From contig NZ_OZ026539.1 of NCBI RefSeq assembly GCF_964020195.1, positions 1,368,299-1,432,298 of the forward strand: 64,000 bases of DNA, written 5' to 3'. The notes beneath the pieces were generated by a model. The model saw nothing but the letters and a program-made list of their open reading frames with translations, searched no databases and was not told the DNA's origin. The translations under genes were made by a program, and so were the position numbers. Below, piece after piece: positions 30,353 through 43,780 of this stretch. Source of the stretch: Spiroplasma endosymbiont of Lasioglossum villosulum (GTDB taxonomy: Bacteria > Bacillota_I > Bacilli_A > Mycoplasmatales > VBWQ01). Each line of letters opens with the position of its first letter. Position 1 is the stretch's first letter.

Positions 30353-32473
30353 TTAACACTGTAACTTTCCAAAATAATTTATTTTTTTATAAATATTTTT
30401 GGGAAATTTTCACTCGATATTGACAGGCATAAATGATTGAATTTGTTCAGTTGTAAATAATGGAATTTGTTGATTTGTGAAAGATGGAATTTGTTCGGTT
30501 GTAAATTCCAAAACCTGTTCGATTGCAAAAAATGAAATTTGTTCTTTTGTAAAAAATGGAATTTGTTCTGCTGTAAAATATGAAATTTGCAACGGCAAAA
30601 ATGATGCAATTTGTTCTCTTGTAAATGCTGCTACTTGCTCAATTATCAATGAACAAATTTGTGTAGATGTAAATACTGAAACTTGTAATGGCCTAAACAA
30701 AATAATTTGTGTAGATACAAATATTTGAATTTGTGCTGGTGTAATTATTGGAATTTGTAATAGTGTCAATGCTTGAATTTGTGGTTTTGTTAATGACACA
30801 ATTTGTTCTCTTGTTAATGTCGGAACTTGCTCAACTGTTAATTCTTGAATTTGTGCTGCTGTAAAAAATGGTATTTGTTCTGCTGTAAAATATGGAATTT
30901 GCAACGGCAAAAATGACTCAATTTGAATTGATGCCAATGCTTGAATCTGATTTTCTGTAAAAAATGGAACTTGTTCTTCTGTTAAGAATTGAATTTGTAA
31001 TAATGTAAAAGATTTAATTTGATCCGTTGTAAAATGTAAAATTTGTCAAGAAGTAAATAATTTAATTTGTTCGGTTGTAAATAATGGAATTTGAAATTTT
31101 GTTAAATGTGAAACTTGCTCAATTGTCAATGAAACAATTTGTACTTTTGTCAACGATTGAATCTGTTCTCTTATCAATGACTGAATTTGTGATAACGTAA
31201 AAAATTTAATCTGCTCTGTTGTAAATGACTGAATCTGAATCGGTGTAAATGATTGAATTTGTCATGACCAAAATGAAGAAATTTGTGTTTCTGTAAAATG
31301 TAAAATTTGTGATGATGTAAATGAACGAATTTGTTCTGCTGTAAAAACTGAAATTTGTTCTGATGTAAAAAGAGGAATTTGTTCTGCTGTAAAAAGAGGA
31401 ATTTGTAATGACGTAAATGACTGAATTTGTACTTTTGTAAATTTTGAAATTCGTAATAATGTAAATGATTTAATTTGAATAGGCAAAAATGACCTAATTT
31501 GTATAGGCGTCAATGCTTGAATTTGTCATGACCAAAAAGACTGAATCTGTTCCATTGTCAATGATTGAATCTGAACTTCTGTAAAAACTGAAATTTGATC
31601 TTTTGTTAAGGATTGAATTTGTCAAGGCATAAATGATTGAATTTGAAAAAATGTAAAATATGGAATTTGTGTAACATTAAATGACCTAATTTGTATAGGC
31701 GTCAATGATTGAATCTGAATAGGAGTAAACGCCTTGATTTGATTTTCTGTAAATGATACAACTTGTTCTCTTATCAATGACTGAATTTGTGATAACGTAA
31801 AAGATTGAATTTGTTCTGCTGTAAATGATACAACTTGTTCAATTATTGATGAATTATTTTTTTGTTTATTAAAAGTTGAAATTATTTTTCTTCCAAAAAA
31901 TTTACGCTGCTCTAATGTAAAAATTTGAATTTGTTCTAATGTAAATGCTGCAATCTGTTTTTCTATAAATTCTGGGATTTGTTCTTTTGTAAAAGCAGAA
32001 ATTTGTAACGGTGTAAACGCAGGGATTTGTTCGGTTGTAAATAATGGAATTTGTTCTGGCGTAAATACAGAAATTTGCAACGGTGTAAACGTAAGGATTT
32101 GTTCTGGTGTAAAAATTGGGATTTGTTCATATGTTAAATACGGAATTTGTTCTAATGTAAATGTTGCAATTTGAATAGATGTAAATGACTGAATTTGTCA
32201 TAATCAAAATCATTGAATTTGTTTGGGTCTAAACGATTTAATTTGTTCTGTTGTAAAAAGTGGTATTTGCTCTGGTAGCAATGATTGAATTTGATATTTA
32301 GATAAAGCTTTTATTTCATGATCTGTTAAAATTCATATTTTTATTGAAGGTATTATTGAAATCATTGTTGTATTAGATTCTACTTGTAAAGTCTTAAAAA
32401 TTGAAATATTACTATTAATGATAGGTTCTTCTTGTAAAAGAGGTTTAACAATCAATGAATAATTATTAGGCAT
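30353..32473 (-). CDS. Octapeptide-repeat protein, N-terminal part (C-terminus from transposon)
   Basis: 706 residues. Residues 1-58 are non-repetitive (MPNNYSLIVKPLLQEEPII, then a hydrophobic stretch); from there to about 685 run roughly 75 octapeptides Q-I-x-x-F-T-x-x (QIPLFTTE, QIQSFWSW, QISVFTPE), interrupted once near RKFFGRKII. Six Trp-TGA codons occur in the FWSW and FWLW variants. The last 20 or so residues (IEWKFPKNIYKK...) are read from the transposon end. Such repeats resemble the L-T-x-x-Q-I-x-x octads of other bacterial repeat proteins and may form a solenoid. GGAAAG supports the start. Possibly surface exposed; no clear signal peptide. Confidence 0.7.
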
Positions 32474-32489
32474 GTGCTTTTTCTTTCCA

Positions 32490-32540
32490 AATAAAAACCC
32501 ATTTACTTTAAAATAAAGTAAATAGGTCAAAAACTTATAT
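32490..32540 (-). promoter_or_regulatory. Hairpin leader of shared type (member 5)
   Basis: Minus strand: AATATAAGTTTTTGACCT, a 13-bp stem (32515-32527 with 32497-32509; TTTACTTT/AAAGTAAA core), then GTTTTTATTTGGAAAG at the ribosome site. Confidence 0.6.
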
Positions 32541-32661
32541 TTATATTTTAATATTTTTCTCTATCTATTAAGTGAATCTTACACTATTTTAAGAATATTA
32601 TTATAAATATTATTTATAAGCAATTTTATTTTTAATATTAATATAAAACCTTCATTTATTT

Positions 32662-33342
32662 TTAATGTTCATTAATAACAACAATTATTTTTTTACTAAC
32701 ATTGTTAATTTTAATAAAATCATTAATTTTTTGTGAATTAACTCGTTTAGCATTACGCAATGCTCAACCAATAGAACGTATTAGATAAAAATTTGTTGTT
32801 AATAACAATGGCTTAATTAATGCAAATAATAAATTAAAATCAGTATCTTCTTTAAACATTAATTGTGATTGAATTGCTATTCTTTGAATTCAAAAATTAC
32901 TATCATTTATTAACTTAAATAAATATTGATCTCTAACACTAATATTATTGTTACTAAATATAAGAACACCAATAATATTATCAAAATAATCAGTAGTATC
33001 TCATCAAATATTATGCTTAATTATCGATAAAAGCCAATCTAAGTCATTAAAACTTAAGTTTTTCTTTCATCAAAGATTTAAAAATTCCATTGCTGTATAT
33101 TGAAATTCACGATTTTTTTGTAAATATAATGTTTCAAATAACTGTTTTTTACTTATTAAAGATAAATTTTTATTTCATTTATTTAAAAATAATCTTACTA
33201 ATGGTTTTCGTTTACTAGTTAAAATTCCATAAAATTTGAAATTATTAATTAAAAATTTTTCTTGTTTAATTTTAGTATTGATATTAGCATTATTAATAAA
33301 AATTGTCGTTAATATTTTTATTTCTTCATTAAATTTTTCCAT
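32662..33342 (-). CDS. AlkD-like DNA alkylation repair protein
   Basis: 226 residues, the usual size of the HEAT-repeat DNA glycosylase family that removes alkylated bases (N3/N7 adducts). Diagnostic end motifs are NFWIQRIAIQSQLMFKEDTD and FYLIRSIGWALRNAKR, matching the AlkD consensus (WxxRxAI..QL, IRKAxGWALR). Seven or so Trp-TGA codons. The conserved catalytic Asp region WWDTTDYFDN is present. Monocistronic or followed by nothing obvious. Confidence 0.8.
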
Positions 33343-33370
33343 ATATACCTTTCTATCTATATAAAATATT

Positions 33371-34087
33371 TTATCTTAAAAATATTGAAGGGAAAGTACT
33401 CATTAAAATAATCGTTATTATTGCTAAACAACTAAATATGCATAATCTAAGAATATGATGAAAATGTTTTTTATTTAAATAACTAATTGTTTGATTTAAA
33501 TACATTAAATTTCATTTATTAATTGGCAATTGATAATAATCCAAAATAGCGATTAAAATTGCATGTCGTTTAAATGATTTACATTTTTTATAATATTTAA
33601 TATGGAATGAAATTTCATTTCAATGCTTGAAACTAAAAATATTATTAAGATCCATTAGTTCCGAAACAATTTCTTCTGGTGTAAAATCAGCATTTGCTGC
33701 ATAAAAAGATTTGAATTGCTTATTTTGTTTAATTCAATATTTAACCTCATAAATAATCATAAATAATGCAATTACTAATACCATTACCACTGTTAAATCT
33801 TTAAATATATTTACCGCATACAATAATTTTCGAAGTTCAAAACTAATTTTTTGATCAGTTTTATCAATAACAGTTAATAATATTGAAAGAATTATTGAAA
33901 ATATTGATAAAAACAATGCTAATATATCCATAATTCTAATTTTTTGTGTACATTTTAATTTAATATATTTAAATAAATCTTTAACAACAATATTAACATC
34001 AATTGTTAATGTTAAATTTTGTATATTTGTTTGTATTTCTTCATACCTAGCTTCTTCTAACTTTTCTTCTTCATCATCAAAAAACAT
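33371..34087 (-). CDS. Membrane protein of unknown family
   Basis: 238 residues. Acidic N-terminus (DDEEEKLEEARYEEI), two hydrophobic helices in the middle (ILALFLSIFSIILSILLTV, LTVVMVLVIALFMIIYEV) and one near the C-terminus (LRLCIFSCLAIITIILMST). Cytoplasmic acidic head likely. Start preceded by GGGGGGAAA. Not recognised. Confidence 0.6.
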
Positions 34088-34142
34088 AGTTTTCCCCCCA
34101 TCCTATATTATAATTTTAACATTATCCGTAACTAAAACTAAA

Positions 34143-34176
34143 AAAATGAACAACTCAAAAAGTTGCTCATTTTTAT
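34143..34176 (-). terminator. Terminator after PTS gene
   Basis: ATGAGCAAC and GTTGTTCAT (minus strand) form a stem around TTTTTGA, followed by a seven-T run. Confidence 0.8.
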
Positions 34177-34190
34177 ATTTTAGTAATAGT

Positions 34191-36251
34191 TTATTTTGGA
34201 GTTCAAGTTTTTAATAAATCATTTTTAATATTACCTACTTGTGGCCCATAAATTACCTGAATAGCTGTACCTTTTTTAAAAATACCAACCGCACCAGTTG
34301 ATTTTAAAATATTATCATCAACTTTAGTTTCATCAAAAACTGTAACACGCAATCTTGTAGCACAATTGTCTAATAATTTAACATTACTTCGTCCACCAAG
34401 ACCTTTAAAAATATTTTCTAACATATCATTATTTTTATCTTTATTAGTATCAGGTGTTAATGTTTGTTTCTTTGTCATTTCTGCTTGTAAAGTTTTATGA
34501 ATAGACTCTGCACCATCAAGATAGGTAATTTCAACTTTATTGGCAATTACTTTAATATTTTTAGTTCCACTTAATCTTAATAAAGCTTTTGAATAAATAT
34601 TTGCATCTTTTAAAGTTGCAACTAATACTTTATCTTTAGCGTTAACATCAATGATATTTAATGCTCCACCAAGTCCAAGTAATAAATTTTCTACTTTTGT
34701 TCTACCTTTTTTTGAAGACTTATCTAAAGAAATTTCAACACTTTGTAAGGCTAAGTTGGTTGCTAATTCTCCTTCTTCACGACCTAAAGTTTTGTAATTT
34801 CTTCACTTAATAATGTAATAGAACCCAAAGAAATAAGCAGGTGCCATAATTAATCCAGTAACAAATACTCAATAGAATCCTGTTTCTTTACCAAGAATAC
34901 TTGGTAATATTCCAAAGAAAGAAAAATCAATAAATCCAGCAGCAAAACCTTGACCAACAACTATATTTAATAAATACGCCATCATAAAACTAATTCCTGC
35001 CATAAATGCATGGAAAACAAAACATAATGGTGCTACAAATAAGAATGAAAACAATAATGGTTCTGTAACTCCTGTTAAGAAAGAAGTTAGAGCAGCAGAT
35101 CCTAAAATACCACCAACCATTTTTTTATTTTCTGGTCGTGCTAACATTCACATAGCAAGTGCTGCAAAGGGATAGCCATATTGCATATATGCAAATCGCC
35201 CACTCATAAACATTGTTCCCGATGTTTGATTCATGTGTCCTACTGCATTAGAAGCAAATTGTCCAAAGAAAATATTGTACGCTCCAACAAAATGATCACC
35301 AGATTCATTAATTCAATTTCCACCAATTCCAGTATATCAGAAAGGCGCATATTGAACGTGATGCAATCCTGTTGGTATTAATAAACGCTCAGTAATTCCA
35401 AAAAACATTGCAATAAATGCTCCACCAACTGTCGGATGAAAATTATCACCAGTTAACTGTCCATCAGTAAGTTGACCTGTATTCATACCAGCTGCTAAGC
35501 CATTACCAATTTCTCTAAAAGCAATTAATAACATTGGTCAAATAAAGAAAAAAGCTAATCCCATTCCTATTCCAACAAAAACAGCTAAAATTGGCACAAA
35601 ACGTTCACCACCAAAAAAAGTTAATACTCTTGGCATACGAATATTGTATGAATGATTATGAACAATTGATACTAATCAACCAACAAGAATGCCACCTAAA
35701 ACTGAAGTATCAAACGTAGGAAATAATCCTAAGACAGAAGAAAATAAACCAGAAGATTTACCACTTTCTGGAGTAATCTTTGCACCTTCACCTAAACCTC
35801 ATGGATCAAACCCCAACATTCCTGTTTTAGGATTTCAAAAAAACATGCCACTAATAACTGAAGTCATAACAATAAAAGTAATAAATCCAGAAAGAGCAGC
35901 TACACCTTTACTAGCTTTTGCAAAACCAAAAGCAATAGAAATAGCAAAAATCAATCCTAAATTAGCAAAAACAACGTTTCCGGCTGATTGCATAATTGAA
36001 AAAATATTAATAATAGCAACAAGACTATCATGATTAGGCAATTGCTTTAAAGCACTAGCAACTCCACCACCAATTCCTAACAATAAACCAGCTATTGGTA
36101 ATGTAGCTATTGGTAAAACAATGGCTCTTGATAAGTTTTGCATTTTACCAAACATTTTGCCACCTAATTTATTGAAAGTTCCTTTAAAAGTAAAACTAGG
36201 ATTTTTCTTATCCTCAGGAGATGTTTGTTTACTATGAAAAAATTTACTCAT
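34191..36251 (-). CDS. PTS permease, glucose/GlcNAc type, IIC with two IIB-like domains
   Basis: 686 residues. The IIC domain (residues about 30-450) has the Glc-family hydrophobic pattern with [17 protein letters not shown] and [14 protein letters not shown] first IIB-like segment ([11 protein letters not shown]..., about 490-570) lacks the active-site Cys; the second, at the C-terminus, has it in [15 protein letters not shown] and receives phosphate from a separate IIA. No IIA domain. Transports and phosphorylates glucose or N-acetylglucosamine; substrate not decidable here. Start backed by AGGTGAG. Leader has three palindromic sites. Confidence 0.88.
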
Positions 36252-36274
36252 TTTCTCACCTCCATTCTATATTG

Positions 36275-36417
36275 TTCTATACAGATGAGAATTTTATTCT
36301 ATACAGATAAAAATATTATATATATATATAATAGTAAAAACAACAATAAAATAAATAAAAACGATTTTTTTACTACTATAATAGTAATTTCGGAGAAATT
36401 TTATAATCTATATAGAT
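36275..36417 (-). promoter_or_regulatory. Three operator-like palindromes upstream of PTS gene
   Basis: TTCTATACAGAT at 36275-36286 and 36297-36308 and the perfect palindrome ATCTATATAGAT at 36406-36417 share the dyad TCTRTAYAGA, reminiscent of GntR-family sites. Likely substrate-responsive control of the permease. Confidence 0.5.
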
Positions 36418-36516
36418 ATTATTAATAACTACTATAAATTTTAATAGTATATTGTAATTAAAAAAATAGTAAATATTTTAAAACACTTACTATTTTTATT
36501 TTTTTAATTTTAAGTA

Positions 36517-36747
36517 TTAATTTAAATTAAATCAAATATCTAAACCAATAAATTTAATAATTAACGTACCAATACAATAAGTAAAAACTAAAGTTGTTAA
36601 CATATATAAAATTCATGATTCTTTTACTCTTTTATGATCAAGAAATTTATTAAAAGGAATTGCTTTTACAGCAAATCCGCTAGCAATAAAACTAAAAAGA
36701 TAAATACTTATTTCAATTATTCATTTTATTAAATGTGAATCATGCAT
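36517..36747 (-). CDS. DUF1146 small membrane protein
   Basis: 76 residues with two membrane helices (ISIYLFSFIASGFAVKAI and LYMLTTLVFTYCIGTLII) separated by a basic loop (DHKRV). Members of this family (YwzB type) commonly follow the ATP synthase operon in Firmicutes, as here, 5 bp after atpC. Role unknown. Confidence 0.7.
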
Positions 36748-36752
36748 ATTTA

Positions 36753-37070
36753 TTAACCTCCACTAACCCTTTTAATACGTTCATCAAATACCTTTGTTTC
36801 TTGCTCTTTTAAAATTGATGTATATTCAACTTTATCACTAATAATACGAACCATATGTAAATCAGTTACCAAAAGTCCACCAGAAATCGTTAAATTACGA
36901 ATTTTTTCTTTAATTTTAAATGACATTTTTGATATTTGAATATTAGCAATCAAAGGTGTATGCCATTCAAGAATACCAACATAGCCTTCAGTTGTTTTAA
37001 CATTAACTCACTGTACTTCTCCATCGAAAAAAATACCATCAGGAGTAATAATTTTAAGATTTAATGCCAT
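36753..37070 (-). CDS. atpC: ATP synthase epsilon subunit
   Basis: 105 residues, shorter than the usual 130-140 and so probably with a reduced C-terminal helical domain. N-terminal beta-sandwich motifs are visible: ITPDGIFFDGEVQWV and GYVGILEWHTPLI. Part of the rotating central stalk of F1. Last atp gene of the cluster, 14 bp after atpD, RBS AGGTGA. Confidence 0.93.
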
Positions 37071-37084
37071 ACTATCACCTTCAA

Positions 37085-39516
<2,432 letters not shown>

Positions 39517-39544
39517 GATATTTCACCTTACCTTCCTAAATACA

Positions 39545-41128
39545 TTATTTGAATGTTTTAATTAATGTTTCCCATTCTTCAAGACTACCATATATTTTAG
39601 GATTATAGTCATTTAGCTTATTGGTCAAATTATAAACAACCTGCATAATGCCTTGACTAATGCTCACTTGTAACTCTTCACTAAACGCTTGATCTTGCTG
39701 TAATTTTAAATAACTTTTTCGTTGTTGTTTTTGAAAATAAGTTATTACTTCCTTTTTAAAAGAATCCATCATTTCTACTGGTAATCATTTAATTGCCTTA
39801 TTTTTAATTGCTAATAAAATAATTGCTTGATCAATTTGATTTAATGGTTCATTTTGTTTTTGTTTTAAAATTTCAATGGCACGTTTACCATGTTCAATAA
39901 CAGCTCTAGTATTTTCATCTAAATCAGAACCAAATTGTGAAAAAGCTTGTAATTCACGAAATTGTGCTAATTCTAATTTTAATGTTCCACCTGCTTGTTT
40001 TATTGCTTTAATTTGTGCTGATGAACCTACCCGTGAAACTGATAAACCCACATCAACTGCTGGACGAATTCCGGCATTAAATAATTCTGACATTAAAAAA
40101 ATTTGACCATCAGTAATTGAAATAACATTAGTAGGAATATATGCAGAAATATCACCGGCTTGTGTTTCAATAATAGGTAAGGCAGTAATACTCCCACCAC
40201 CATGTTTTTCATTTAATTTAGCTGCACGTTCTAATAAACGTGAATGAAGATAAAAGACATCTCCTGGATAAGCTTCTCTTCCTGGTGGTCGTCTTAATAA
40301 TAAAGAAATAGCACGATAGGCCACTGCATGTTTACTCAAATCATCATAAACAATTAAGACATCTTTACCTTCTTCCATTCATTCTTCGGCAATAGTTACT
40401 CCTGTATAAGGAGCAATATATTGCAAAGGAGCAACTTCACTAGCAGTAGCAGCAACAATAGTTGTATACTCCATTGCCCCTAATTGTGTTAATTTATCAA
40501 CAATTTGAGCAACAGTTGAGGCCTTTTGACCAATAGCAACATAAACACAAAAAACATTTTTACCCTTTTGATTAATAATAGTATCAATAGCAATCGTTGT
40601 TTTTCCAGTTTGACGATCACCAATTATTAACTCTCTTTGACCTTTGCCAATCGGAATCATTGCATCAATTGATAATAATCCTGTTGCTAAAGGTTCTGAT
40701 ACAGATTTTCTAGTCATCACACCCAGCGCTATTCTTTCAATCGGTCTAGTTTTCGTAGTTTTAATTGGACCTTTACCATCAATCTTTTGCCCTAGTGCAT
40801 TAACAACTCTTCCTAAAAGCATATTACCAACTGGTGTTTCAACAACATTACCTGTTCTACTAACAATATCTCCTTCTTTGATACCCGTGTCATCCCCCAT
40901 TAAAGTAACACCAACAGCAGTTTCTTCTAAACTCAAAACCATACCATAAATATTACTTTTAGAAAAAAATACTAATTCACCATTAACAGCCTTATCTAAA
41001 CCATGAATTAGCGCAATTCCATCACCGACAGTAACAACAATGCCTTCCTCATTAGCACTAATTTTTTTACCATAATTTTTAATTTGGCTTTTTATAATTT
41101 CTGAAATTTGATTAACGTTTAAGGACAT
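39545..41128 (-). CDS. atpA: ATP synthase alpha subunit
   Basis: 527 residues. Non-catalytic nucleotide-binding subunit of F1: P-loop GDRQTGKT at 170-177, [12 protein letters not shown], and the C-terminal signature [14 protein letters not shown]. Trp-TGA within AEEWMEEGKD. Normal length for the family (about 500-530). Confidence 0.97.
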
Positions 41129-41139
41129 TTGTTTTACCT

Positions 41140-41682
41140 CTATTCATGACTTAATAATTCTTGTTTTAATTGATCAATTTGACCTTTAACGGAACCATCA
41201 AAAACTTGATTCCGTACTTTAACTTTAATACCGCCAATTAATGATTTATCAATCTTGTTAACGACTTTAATCTTATGTTTAATGACTTTCTCAATTTTCA
41301 ATTTTATTTGATTTATTTGTTGGTTTGAAAGTTCTATTACTGAATAAATAATGCCATAGTTTACATCTTGATATTCATTACATAATTTGCGAAATTCTTT
41401 TAAAATGAAACGAACACACTGGAAATGATGTTCATCAATCAACAAAAAGAAAAAATTTAACATATATGGTTCAATATGATTTTTAAAAGTTTCACTAATA
41501 ATTTGTTTACGTGTTTCAATAGTTAAATTACTACTACTAGTAATATCAATAAATTCTGGATAAGTAGTAAAAATATCAATTAATTTATTACTTTCTTCAG
41601 CAAATTGAGTAATTTTTTTTATTTCTCTTGCTAATTGAAAAAGACCATTACTTCATTGATTAGCTAATCCTTCATCTATCAT
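41140..41682 (-). CDS. atpH: ATP synthase delta subunit
   Basis: 180 residues. Peripheral stalk subunit linking F1 to subunit b. C-terminal family motif [20 protein letters not shown] is clear; the N-terminal six-helix domain is divergent. Ends in TAG, 11 bp before atpA. Confidence 0.92.
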
Positions 41683-41694
41683 TTAACTTCACCA

Positions 41695-42222
41695 CTATTC
41701 CAAATTCTTAATAAAATCAGTAATTAATTGTTCATGTTTTTTAGCATTCATTTCAGCACCAATAATTTTTTTAGCTGCTTCTAATGCTACTACTTTGATT
41801 TCTTCGTTAATCTTTGCTTCTGCCTCTTTACGAGCACGAACTAAATCACGATTTGATTGATTAGTAATACGCATACTCTCTTCTTGCGCTTTATCAATAA
41901 TTTGTTTACGCTTATTGTAACCATCATTTTGTGCATTAGCAATAATTTCCTGAGCTTCAATTTTAGCAGCTTTTAATATTTGACTAGCTTCACCACGATC
42001 TTGATTAGCTAATGATTGCTTGCAAGCAGCATCATCAAGTTTTTCTTTAATTACTAAATGTCGCGAATGTAAAGCCTTACGAAACGGAGCATAAACTCAT
42101 CTTCAAAGTACCATTAATAAAATTAATGTTGCAAAAATATGAGCAATAAAAACAGGAAGATTGGGAAATAATTGATTAACAATATCATCACCTGATACTA
42201 AATCATTGAAATTAAAATTCAT
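41695..42222 (-). CDS. atpF: ATP synthase subunit b
   Basis: 175 residues. One N-terminal membrane helix (FIAHIFATLILLMVLWRWVY) followed by a long charged coiled coil with Ala-rich heptads, ending in the delta-binding region (KKIIGAEMNAKKHEQLI). No lipobox, unlike AtpF of several Mycoplasma species. 15 bp after atpE. Confidence 0.93.
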
Positions 42223-42237
42223 AAAATCACCTACTTT

Positions 42238-42537
42238 TTAATATTTTGCTACAAATATTAAAATTAGAGAAACAACTAAACCATAAATAGCACCTGATTC
42301 GGCAATAGCTGCACCAATAACAAATTGTGTTCTAATTTTAGATTCTACTTCAGGATTACGAGCAACCGCTTCAACAGCTTTACCAGCAGCAAAACCTTGA
42401 CCAATTCCACTTCCTGCACAAGAAATAGTTGAAATTCCAGCTCCAACAAACTTTAAATTCATCAATCCATTAGGATCAGCTGCTAAATGATTAAAAAAAT
42501 GAAAGACATGTGTCATTACTGTTGTTAATAATTCCAT
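42238..42537 (-). CDS. atpE: ATP synthase subunit c
   Basis: 99 residues, two membrane helices joined by the polar loop ARNPEVESKIR. The proton-carrying acidic residue is the Glu in AIAESGAIYG. The helix 1 glycine motif GSGIGQGFAAGKAVEAV is present. Somewhat longer N-terminus than usual (about 27 extra residues). Confidence 0.95.
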   Translation of the reverse strand: MELLTTVMTHVFHFFNHLAADPNGLMNLKFVGAGISTISCAGSGIGQGFAAGKAVEAVARNPEVESKIRTQFVIGAAIAESGAIYGLVVSLILIFVAKY

Positions 42538-42563
42538 AATAAATAAATTCTCCTTTTTGTATT

Positions 42564-43370
42564 TTATTTTTTTTCCATAATTGAACGTTCGGTATAAATT
42601 TCTTCTTCATGATTTATTGCTTGTTGTTTACGAAGTTTTTTTGGTAATTTAATAGTAAGTTCTCCCTTATGAGAACTTCCTTCTTCCATTTGTAACTTCC
42701 AATAAACAAGAGTTAAGGTGCCAAAAATTAAGGCTTGAATGCTTCCAGCAAATAAATCAAAATAAATATGTAAGAATGGTCCAATTACACCAATTAATAA
42801 ATTCATCTGACCAATAATTGGGATATTACTTCAAATATTAGCAGTTACCCCATAAAGCATTGCCAAAATAATACTTCCACCTAAAATATTACCAAATAAA
42901 CGAAAAGATAAAGAAATCAAAGGTGCAAATTGAGTAATTAATTCTAGAGGGTTAATAATAAATTTTTTAAAAAATAAAAGTTTCTGAAATTTAATAGCAA
43001 TATAATATATTCCAATAAAAGTAACTAATGCCATTGATAAAGTAACCGTATACATTGATGACTGTGGTTCAAGACCAATAATCGATAATCAATTACCAAT
43101 TAAAATATAACCCATTACATATAACAAATAAACTGTCAGGTTTTTATACTTTACACCAAGAACATCAACAACAATTTTTTCAAATGATTTAATTATTAAT
43201 TCAACAACTAAAACAATACCTCTTGGATCTTCATCAGGCTTCATTCGTTTTACTTTATAATAATAAATATAACTAATAACACTGATAAAGACTGTTGTTA
43301 TCAAAATTGTTACCAATTGTGGCATAATTTGTAAATAGTTCCAACTTTCCAATCCAGCTAAAGTTTCCAT
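42564..43370 (-). CDS. atpB: ATP synthase subunit a
   Basis: 268 residues, five to six membrane helices. The essential Arg of the proton path is in LISLSFRLFGNILGG and the last helix region HIYFDLFAGSIQALIFGTL carries the usual Gln. The C-terminal 40 residues are charged and cytoplasmic, unusually long. Start two bases before the stop of the preceding gene is separated by a short gap. Confidence 0.94.
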
Positions 43371-43772
43371 TTAAATTCCTTCTTTTAAGTTATTTTTTTG
43401 ATATACACATAACGTTGCAGTAATAGTAGCAACCATCAATATTGACATTCCGGCAATTATAGTAAAAATATTAGCAAAATTAAAGAAAATATTCAAAACT
43501 ATAATTGAACCATAAATTAACATTCTTAATAAGAATCCAAAATATGCTAAGGTTTGTTTTAAATGTATTCCGCTGGTTAATCATTTTGACGATAAATATA
43601 AAAAACATAACCCAATCATACTTCCTATAAAACCAATATTAAATCCAGTAATTAATAACCAATCGTTTGTATTAATTATAACAGTTATAATTAATCCTAC
43701 ATTAATTAATAATCAATAGCATAACATTGTAAAAAGTATTGAAAGAAAAAGGTTATTTCTAATTTTTTCCAT
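43371..43772 (-). CDS. atpI: AtpI-like membrane protein
   Basis: 133 residues with four hydrophobic helices (SILFTMLCYWLLINVGLIIT, WLLITGFNIGFIGSMIGLC, LRMLIYGSIIVLNIFFN, IIAGMSILMVATITATLC). Sequence is poorly conserved in this family; the assignment rests on topology and position between upp and atpB. AtpI helps c-ring assembly or Mg import in other bacteria. Confidence 0.7.
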
Positions 43773-43780
43773 TAAAATAT

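Larger units (their letters stand above)
28326..30419 (+). mobile_element. 2.1-kb transposon with transposase and passenger gene
   Basis: 23-bp inverted ends (28326-28348 starting TATCGAGTAAAAATTTCC; 30397-30419 on the other strand starting TATCGAGTGAAAATTTCC) match at 22 of 23 positions and enclose a DDE transposase gene and an opposite-strand gene with its own leader. Both outer flanks are octapeptide-repeat coding sequence on the minus strand. No target duplication found. 23 bp between 28303 and 28325 are unexplained. Confidence 0.65.

Noticed and set aside
27016-32473. 24-bp periodic repeats that could suggest a CRISPR or satellite array
   Set aside because: The period is exactly eight codons of one open frame (Q-I-x-x-F-T-x-x) with wobble-position drift, and there are no unique spacers; it is coding repeat DNA.
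41695-42222. AtpF as a lipoprotein, as in several Mycoplasma species
   Set aside because: No lipobox Cys precedes the membrane helix; the N-terminus is that of ordinary subunit b.
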